64,000 nucleotides of DNA, taken from Planococcus citreus. Lineage in GTDB: Bacteria; Bacillota; Bacilli; Bacillales_A; Planococcaceae. Both the position numbers and the translations under genes were made by a program. The stretch is taken from NCBI RefSeq assembly GCF_003664125.1, contig NZ_RCCP01000004.1, positions 186,001 through 250,000 of the forward strand, read 5' to 3'. Position 1 is the stretch's first letter, and every line of letters begins with the position of its first letter. The notes beneath the pieces are model-generated. The model was not told the DNA's origin, ran no database searches, and worked only from the letters and a program-made list of their open reading frames with translations. Shown piece by piece: positions 58,799 to 64,000 of this stretch.

Positions 58799-59515
58799 TT
58801 GAAAGACCGCCTATATGAAGGTACACTGACCAATGTGCGCATGCACAAACAGGTGCCAATGTATATGAAGCGCCTGTACCTAGAGGATTTGGCTGAAATC
58901 GAACGGGTTCAGCAAACGGTTATCGACTCGCTGCCAGAGAAAAATACGTTGCAGCCGCTGTCGACTGAAGAATTTCTGTTTATTTTGCAGCATAACGGGC
59001 TGATTGTCGGGGCTTTTGTAGAAGGAGAGCTAGTGGCTTTTCGGGCACTGCTCGTCCCCGAAATTGACGAGGAGCATCTTGGGCGCGATATCGGGCTTTC
59101 TGAAGAAGAGCTTGGCAACATGATTTATCAGGAAATTTCGGCTGTCGCTCCCGATTACCGTGGAAACCGCCTTCAGCAGAAATTGGCCGAAGTAGTGATG
59201 AAGGAATTGAAGAAGCTGGAGAAAAAATTCCGCTACGTGGCTTGCACAGTGGCGCCGATGAATATCCCGAGCCTGAAAGATAAATTTACGCAGCACATGC
59301 ACATCGCTGCGTTAAAAAAGAAGTACGATGGCCTGGAACGCTATATCCTTGTAAAAGATCTCGAGCAGCCGAATGCAGATTACGGCAATCAAGTCACAGC
59401 ACCGCTCGACGATCTGCAAAAACAGCAAGAATTACTAAATGAAGGATATGTTGGAATAGGCTTCCAGATGGTCAAAGGCTTTCATGCGCTGCAATTTGCC
59501 AAACCTCTTAGTTGA
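58799..59515 (+). CDS. GNAT-like acetyltransferase domain protein
   Basis: A 238-residue protein with a GNAT-like core: YLEDLAEIERVQQTVIDSLP at the start, EISAVAPDYRGNRLQQKLAE (about residues 113-132) as the acetyl-CoA loop with YRGNRLQ, and a variable C-terminal third. TTG start after GAGGGGGA; no other in-frame start with a ribosome site. Possibly an amino-acid or nucleotide-linked acetyltransferase; it precedes a MurE-like gene by about 100 bp. Confidence 0.6.
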   Translation: MKDRLYEGTLTNVRMHKQVPMYMKRLYLEDLAEIERVQQTVIDSLPEKNTLQPLSTEEFLFILQHNGLIVGAFVEGELVAFRALLVPEIDEEHLGRDIGLSEEELGNMIYQEISAVAPDYRGNRLQQKLAEVVMKELKKLEKKFRYVACTVAPMNIPSLKDKFTQHMHIAALKKKYDGLERYILVKDLEQPNADYGNQVTAPLDDLQKQQELLNEGYVGIGFQMVKGFHALQFAKPLS

Positions 59516-59620
59516 TCGGTAATTTTTTTAAAAAAGCGACTCGAATTGTGGAACACTCCAGCGCTTTCCTGTAAAATTATCAGAAATTCACATAAATTTA
59601 TCTTCAAGAGGAGTTACGAT

Positions 59621-61120
59621 ATGAAGTTGCAATTTGCACAAATCCCCGGGGTACGCATATTAAAATCATTCGGGCCAGAGTCAGCGGACATCCAAGCGAT
59701 TGTCTATAACTCTTCGGCTGCACGGAATGGTTCTGCATTTTTTTGCGTCATCGGGGAAATTACAGACGGACATCTATACATAGAGCCTGCCATCGAAAAC
59801 GGTGCGCAGGCGATTATCGGCTCCAATGAGGAAATTCTATCCCAGCAAGCCAAGCGTTATCCTTCTGTCAGCTTTGTGCTGGTGGCGGATGTGCGCAATG
59901 CACTCGCACACACTTCAGATTTCTTTTTCGGCTCGCCGCAACATGATTTGTTTAAAATCGGCGTGACGGGAACAAACGGCAAGACTACAACGGCTACCTA
60001 TGTCCGCAATTTATTCAATTTACTGGGAACACCTTGTGGATTTATCGGCACAACGGGCGTCGAGACAGCTCAAGGCAAAGTGCCGTTCGAGAAAAGTACG
60101 CCAACCACGCCAATCGCTTCAGACATCCACCAGATTTTCTCCATGCTGGTTGATGCCGACACGAAGGCAGTGGCGATGGAAGTGTCTTCGACTGCGCTGG
60201 ATCAGCAGCGGGTGGAAGGTATCATTTTCGATGTAGCCATCCACACGAATTTATCCGAGGAGCACCTTGAATATCATAAAACTTTTGAACATTATCGGGA
60301 GTCTAAGTTGAAGTTGTTCGAGCGTGCGAAAGCAGCTGTCGTCAATCTCGACGATCCCGGTTTAAGCGGTGGCATTTTAGCAGTGGCGGATTACCCGGTG
60401 TTGAGCTATAGCCAAGATCCGTCGAGCGGTGCTGACCTGATTTGGGGAAATTACAGCGCATCTGCACAAGGCATGCGTTTTGAGTTGAATTATAGAGGCG
60501 ATATCCGGGTGATCGAAGCTCCATTATTCGGGGATTACAATGCCGCGAATTTGACGGCGGCGATTGCGACAGCCTTACACGCTGGGCATTCAATCGACCA
60601 AATCATTGCAGTCTTGCCGGATATGCCTCAAGTAGAAGGGCGTTTTCAAGTGATCAGAGGCCCTGAAGAGCGGACCATCATTTTGGATTATGCCCATACG
60701 CCAGTCGCGATCGATGCGGTCTTGACGGAAGCCCGCAAATTACCCCATCGCCGCTTGATCGCGCTTATTGCCGGAATCGGTATCCGGGATTTTGCCAAGA
60801 TGCCGAAAATGGCAAAAGCGTCTGAAGGGAAAGCGGATGTCTTGGTCGTTACAGTTGACCATCCGGGTTACAACGATCCGGAAGAAGTTGTTTCGGAAGT
60901 GATCAAAGGCTTCAGTGTCCCGTACATGCAAAAAGTGCTGAAAGCGCCAACGCGCAAACAGGCAGTGGAAAAAGCGCTTGCAGAAAGCGGGCCGGAAGAC
61001 ATCATCTTGCTGTCGAGCGGCTGCATCAACGGCGCCCAGATCATCAAAGGGGAACATATCCCGCATTCAGATGAAGCGATAATCGAAGCGTTTTTCTCGA
61101 GCAAAACCGGGGGATTTTAG
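59621..61120 (+). CDS. MurE-like Mur ligase with altered acceptor site
   Basis: A 499-residue Mur ligase-fold protein. ATP loop GVTGTNGKTTTA near residue 113, EVSSTALDQQRV near residue 188, YRESKLKLF with the carbamylated-Lys position near residue 226, and LDYAHTPVAIDAV near residue 355 follow MurE order. MurE normally adds meso-diaminopimelate or lysine to UDP-MurNAc-Ala-Glu. Here the acceptor motif DNPR is DHPG (413-416), the GKGHE segment is replaced by SGCIN, and EVSSHAL has Thr for His. The UDP-site SR pair is also changed (YNSSAA). Probably a paralogue with another acceptor. Confidence 0.8.
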   Translation: MKLQFAQIPGVRILKSFGPESADIQAIVYNSSAARNGSAFFCVIGEITDGHLYIEPAIENGAQAIIGSNEEILSQQAKRYPSVSFVLVADVRNALAHTSDFFFGSPQHDLFKIGVTGTNGKTTTATYVRNLFNLLGTPCGFIGTTGVETAQGKVPFEKSTPTTPIASDIHQIFSMLVDADTKAVAMEVSSTALDQQRVEGIIFDVAIHTNLSEEHLEYHKTFEHYRESKLKLFERAKAAVVNLDDPGLSGGILAVADYPVLSYSQDPSSGADLIWGNYSASAQGMRFELNYRGDIRVIEAPLFGDYNAANLTAAIATALHAGHSIDQIIAVLPDMPQVEGRFQVIRGPEERTIILDYAHTPVAIDAVLTEARKLPHRRLIALIAGIGIRDFAKMPKMAKASEGKADVLVVTVDHPGYNDPEEVVSEVIKGFSVPYMQKVLKAPTRKQAVEKALAESGPEDIILLSSGCINGAQIIKGEHIPHSDEAIIEAFFSSKTGGF

Positions 61121-61139
61121 CGGCGAGGGTCGCTTTTTT
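61119..61139 (+). terminator. Terminator of the MurE-like gene
   Basis: Stem AGCGGC/GTCGCT with GAGG loop and TTTTTT; it overlaps the stop codon. Confidence 0.65.
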
Positions 61140-61200
61140 CGGGTGGAATGTGTTTAATAGAAGAGAAGCTAATTAAAGACTAAGAATTGGAGTGAATGGA

Positions 61201-62583
61201 ATGCAGTATCGTACAGAAAAAGACACGATCGGTGAAATTCAAGTTGAAGCTGACAAAATGTGGGGCGCGCAAACTCAGCGCAGCGTCCAAAACTTTGCCA
61301 TCGGAACAGAACGTATGCCCCATGAAGTGGTTATGGCATTTGCTCAATTGAAAAAAGCGACAGCTAAAGCGAATCACAAGCTCGGCAAGATGTCCGACGC
61401 AAAAATGCGCGCCATCGAAACAGCTGCGAACGAAGTGATCGAAGGCAAATGGAACGATCATTTCCCGCTCGTCGTTTGGCAGACAGGAAGCGGCACGCAG
61501 TCCAATATGAACATGAACGAAGTATTGGCGCGCCGCGGAAACGAAATCTTGACGGAACAAGGATCGGATGAAAAACTTCACCCGAACGATGACGTCAATA
61601 TGTCCCAAAGCTCGAACGATACATACCCGACGGCGATGCACGTTGCCGGCGTTCTAGCGGTTACGGAGCAATTGATTCCAGCGGTCCAGAAATTGAAAGC
61701 GACTTTGGATGAAAAAGCGAAGAAATTCGACGATGTCATCAAAATCGGCCGCACGCACTTGCAAGATGCCACACCGCTTACACTGGGCCAGGAAATCAGC
61801 GGCTGGCGCCATATGTTGGAGAAAAGCGAGCGCATGATCAAAGAAAGCGTCGAGCATATGCGTGAACTTGCGATCGGCGGAACAGCTGTCGGAACGGGCA
61901 TCAACGCAGACCCGAAATTCGGCGGCTATGTTGCGGAATTCATCGCAGAAGCGGTGGGCACGGAGTTCACTTCAGCGGAAAACAAATTCCACGCACTGAC
62001 AAGTCACGATGAAATGGTTTACGTGCACGGTGCGGTCAAAGCACTTGCAGCGGATGCGATGAAGATTGCCAACGACGTACGCTGGCTCGCAAGTGGCCCA
62101 CGCAGCGGCATCGGCGAAATCACGATTCCGGCAAATGAGCCGGGCAGCTCGATTATGCCAGGAAAAGTCAACCCGACACAAAGCGAAGCCTTGACGATGG
62201 TATCGGCCCAGGTCATGGGCAACGACGCTGCGATCGGTTTTGCGGCAAGCCAAGGGAACTTCGAACTCAATGTCTTCAAACCGGTCATTGCGTACAATTT
62301 CCTGCAATCAGTCCGCCTGTTGACGGATTCACTTGTTTCTTTCAACGATAATTGTGCAATCGGCATTGAAGCGAACTTGGACGTCATCGAGAACCATGTG
62401 AAGAATTCCTTGATGCTTGTCACTTCACTCAACCCGCATATCGGCTACGAAAAAGCGGCAGCGATTGCTAAGCAAGCACATAACGAAGGCACGACGCTGA
62501 AAGAATCAGCAGTCAAGAGCGGCCATTTAACGGCGGAGCAATTCGACGAATGGGTGCGCCCAGAGAATATGGTAGGAAAATAA
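61201..62583 (+). CDS. fumC: Class II fumarate hydratase
   Basis: A 460-residue member of the fumarase/aspartase superfamily. The signature [13 protein letters not shown] is near residue 316, with [13 protein letters not shown] near residue 97, [12 protein letters not shown] near residue 138 and [16 protein letters not shown] near residue 184. It interconverts fumarate and malate in the citric acid cycle without an Fe-S cluster. The ATG at 61201 is 8 bases after GGAG; an in-frame GTG at 61192 lies inside the ribosome site. Confidence 0.96.
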   Translation: MQYRTEKDTIGEIQVEADKMWGAQTQRSVQNFAIGTERMPHEVVMAFAQLKKATAKANHKLGKMSDAKMRAIETAANEVIEGKWNDHFPLVVWQTGSGTQSNMNMNEVLARRGNEILTEQGSDEKLHPNDDVNMSQSSNDTYPTAMHVAGVLAVTEQLIPAVQKLKATLDEKAKKFDDVIKIGRTHLQDATPLTLGQEISGWRHMLEKSERMIKESVEHMRELAIGGTAVGTGINADPKFGGYVAEFIAEAVGTEFTSAENKFHALTSHDEMVYVHGAVKALAADAMKIANDVRWLASGPRSGIGEITIPANEPGSSIMPGKVNPTQSEALTMVSAQVMGNDAAIGFAASQGNFELNVFKPVIAYNFLQSVRLLTDSLVSFNDNCAIGIEANLDVIENHVKNSLMLVTSLNPHIGYEKAAAIAKQAHNEGTTLKESAVKSGHLTAEQFDEWVRPENMVGK

Positions 62584-62586
62584 TGC

Positions 62587-62617
62587 AAACAGCCGGGAGT
62601 TTCCCGGCTGTTTTTTT
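62587..62617 (+). terminator. Terminator of fumC
   Basis: Stem AAACAGCCGGGA/TCCCGGCTGTTT with a 3-nt loop and seven T. Confidence 0.92.
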
Positions 62618-62708
62618 GTGGAACAAGGAGTTTCAGGGTAGGAAATAGAAGTAGAGGGAACGAGGAAACGAAAAAGCAAGACACAAGAAATTACAGAAGA
62701 GGTGCAGT

Positions 62709-63371
62709 ATGCAAAAACCATTTATTACATCATGGAGCGGCGGCAAAGACTCCGCATTAGCATTTTACCGGGCGGTTCAGCAAGGGCATGTGCCGATTGC
62801 GTTGTTCACCATGTTTGAGGAAGACGGAGAACACTCAAAATCCCACGGGCTGAAAAAGCAGATCTTGGAAGCACAAGCGGAACGGATGGGCTTGCCTTTA
62901 GTGATTGGCGAAGCCGACTGGGCAGGATATGAAGAGGAATTTATTCGCCACTTGCAGAATTTCAAAGAACAAGGCATCGAAATGGGTGTGTACGGGGATA
63001 TTGACCTGCAGGATCATCTTGATTGGGTTGAAAAAGTCAGCAAACAGGCAGAACTCGATGTCTTGCATCCCTTATGGCAAGAAGCCCGCCGGTCACTGTT
63101 GGAAGAACTGGTCGAAGAAGAGTTTAAAGCCGTCATTACAGTGGTGGATACTGCGCGTGTCGGAGAGGAGTTTCTCGGGCGCATTTTCACCCGCGGGCTG
63201 ATCGAAGAGCTCGAGGCACTCGGCATCGATGCTTGCGGAGAGGAAGGGGAATTCCATACCACATTAGTAGACGGCCCGATTTTTGTTGAACCGTTGCCAG
63301 TGGAGTTCGGAGACATCGTGCGCAACGGCCAATACGCGATGCTTGAAGTGAAACTTCAAACAGGGGAGTGA
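62709..63371 (+). CDS. Dph6-like ATP pyrophosphatase (diphthine-ammonia ligase family)
   Basis: A 220-residue PP-loop (adenine nucleotide alpha hydrolase) protein. The loop is SWSGGKDSALAFYRA at residues 8-22; GVYGDIDLQDHLDWVE near residue 97 and GEEGEFHTTLVDGPIF near residue 177 are typical of the DUF71/Dph6 family. Bacteria lack diphthamide, so the substrate is something else; B12-linked and sulfur-linked roles are known for relatives. Ribosome site AGAGGTG. The next gene starts 7 bp after the stop. Confidence 0.85.
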   Translation: MQKPFITSWSGGKDSALAFYRAVQQGHVPIALFTMFEEDGEHSKSHGLKKQILEAQAERMGLPLVIGEADWAGYEEEFIRHLQNFKEQGIEMGVYGDIDLQDHLDWVEKVSKQAELDVLHPLWQEARRSLLEELVEEEFKAVITVVDTARVGEEFLGRIFTRGLIEELEALGIDACGEEGEFHTTLVDGPIFVEPLPVEFGDIVRNGQYAMLEVKLQTGE

Positions 63372-63377
63372 TGGAAT

Positions 63378-64000
63378 GTGATCCAGATCATCAGTGTAGA
63401 AGAAAAGCATATCCGCCAAATGTCTGCATTGCTTTCAAAACGCCAGGCGCGGGAGCGGAAGATTTTCCCGTATCTGCCGGATAAGTTCGAGGAAATCGAT
63501 GAAGCGGAGATTGTCATCCGCAAATTGCTCGAGCGCCCATATGTCAGCGGAGTGGTCGCTGTCCGTGGCATTGATGTGATCGGATACCTGGTTTATGAAT
63601 TCAAGGAAGAAGCGCATCGCGGACGCTATGTGTGGATGGATTATGAATCAATTGCCATCAGTGAGCATGAACATCCGCGCCTGTTGCGCTTATTATATGC
63701 GGATGCTGGAGCGGAATGGGTGAAGCATGGCTATTTCCACCACGTGTTGATGGCGCCGCTTGGAGATGAAATGGTGTTCGAGCAATGGCTAGATCAAGGA
63801 TTCGCCTTCGAGCAAAAATATGCGATTCTGTCGCTGGATGATTACGAACCGAAAAACGGAACGCTGCCTGAACTCGAATTTCGGCGCGGCACGAAAGCGG
63901 ATGCGCCGCTTTTGAAAAAAATGGCGGTGTGGAACAGCATCCACCAGGCAGCCGCACCTTCTTGGCATCCAATCACGAGAGAAACGATGGAAAACGTCCA
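63378..64000 (+). CDS. GNAT-family acetyltransferase, truncated by the window edge
   Basis: GTG at 63378 preceded by AGGGGAG; at least 207 codons, open to the end of the window. The translation (MIQIISVEEKHIRQMSALLS at the start) looks like a GNAT protein with two acetyltransferase-like halves. The first ends near FEQKYAILSLDDY; the second begins LEFRRGTKADAPLLKKMA, a typical GNAT beta1-alpha1 start. The motif A of the second half is outside the window. Probably cotranscribed with the Dph6-like gene. Confidence 0.7.
   Translation, partial: MIQIISVEEKHIRQMSALLSKRQARERKIFPYLPDKFEEIDEAEIVIRKLLERPYVSGVVAVRGIDVIGYLVYEFKEEAHRGRYVWMDYESIAISEHEHPRLLRLLYADAGAEWVKHGYFHHVLMAPLGDEMVFEQWLDQGFAFEQKYAILSLDDYEPKNGTLPELEFRRGTKADAPLLKKMAVWNSIHQAAAPSWHPITRETMENV

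Noticed and set aside
1..64000. tRNA, rRNA, riboswitch (T-box, SAM, glycine, TPP) and prophage signals
   Set aside because: I looked through the intergenic regions on both strands and found no matching conserved cores or structural genes; reading by eye could miss a divergent one.

Overview
The window looks like chromosomal DNA of a Gram-positive member of the Bacillales, most likely Planococcaceae (Planococcus or Planomicrobium type). The evidence is strong AGGAGG-type ribosome binding sites with frequent GTG and TTG starts, B. subtilis-like families (YpsA, YtoQ, RsbR, AI-2E exporters, YaiI/YqxD, CAP-domain YlbC type), moderate GC, and two BCCT osmolyte carriers that suit a salt-tolerant organism. 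The genus is inferred from gene content only. I see no rRNA, tRNA, CRISPR array, transposase, prophage or plasmid gene. Both ends cut a gene: a glutamate dehydrogenase at the left (minus) and a GNAT protein at the right (plus).

Layout. 0-3.7 kb: glutamate dehydrogenase start, BCCT carrier, ypsA, threonine dehydratase. 3.8-9.3 kb: a five-gene acyl-CoA oxidation-like operon (SDR, acyl-CoA dehydrogenase, quinone reductase, MBL hydrolase, ketopantoate reductase-like) behind a perfect cre match and an 18-bp TetR-type palindrome. 9.4-13.9 kb: cstA, cory-CC-star protein, ArsA/Get3-type ATPase, MDR reductase, small membrane protein. 14.7-21.6 kb: ytoQ, a WYL protein with a LexA-like box, sbcDC, a CoA-transferase. 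21.6-29.9 kb: hydratase, RsbR paralogue, hemolysin III, small conserved genes, an AI-2E exporter and a polar amino acid ABC transporter. 31.2-36.3 kb: cyclophilin, SDR, ferredoxin-NADP reductase, second BCCT carrier, LysM-3D cell-wall protein. 36.5-40.1 kb: a Tat-exported dehydrogenase (small subunit plus GMC flavoprotein) with its own tatA and tatC. 40.2-50.6 kb: small enzymes, CorA, HxlR regulator with a divergent dioxygenase-like gene, nitronate monooxygenase, DUF368, CAP protein, UppP, second AI-2E exporter. 50.6-64 kb: MarR-MMPL efflux pair, GNATs, a VOC-serine hydrolase fusion, cold-shock protein, a MurE-like ligase, fumC, a Dph6-like ATPase.

The most unusual feature is a composite intergenic repeat present three times (about 14.06-14.64, 29.97-31.08 and 56.97-57.69 kb). 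Each copy has part B (about 190-270 bp, with terminal hairpins and a locus-specific internal palindrome), then a spacer, then part A (about 246 bp per unit, one to three units). Part A folds into a long hairpin that shows compensatory base changes. Every copy lies between two convergent genes, beyond both terminators. I do not recognise part A as a named family. Other items worth attention: a MurE-like ligase that has lost the usual acceptor-binding motifs, a VOC-serine hydrolase fusion, a Tat hitchhiker dehydrogenase with a cysteine cluster but no cytochrome gene, and several well-formed promoter/operator sites (SigB-type, LexA-type, MarR, HxlR, cre/TetR).
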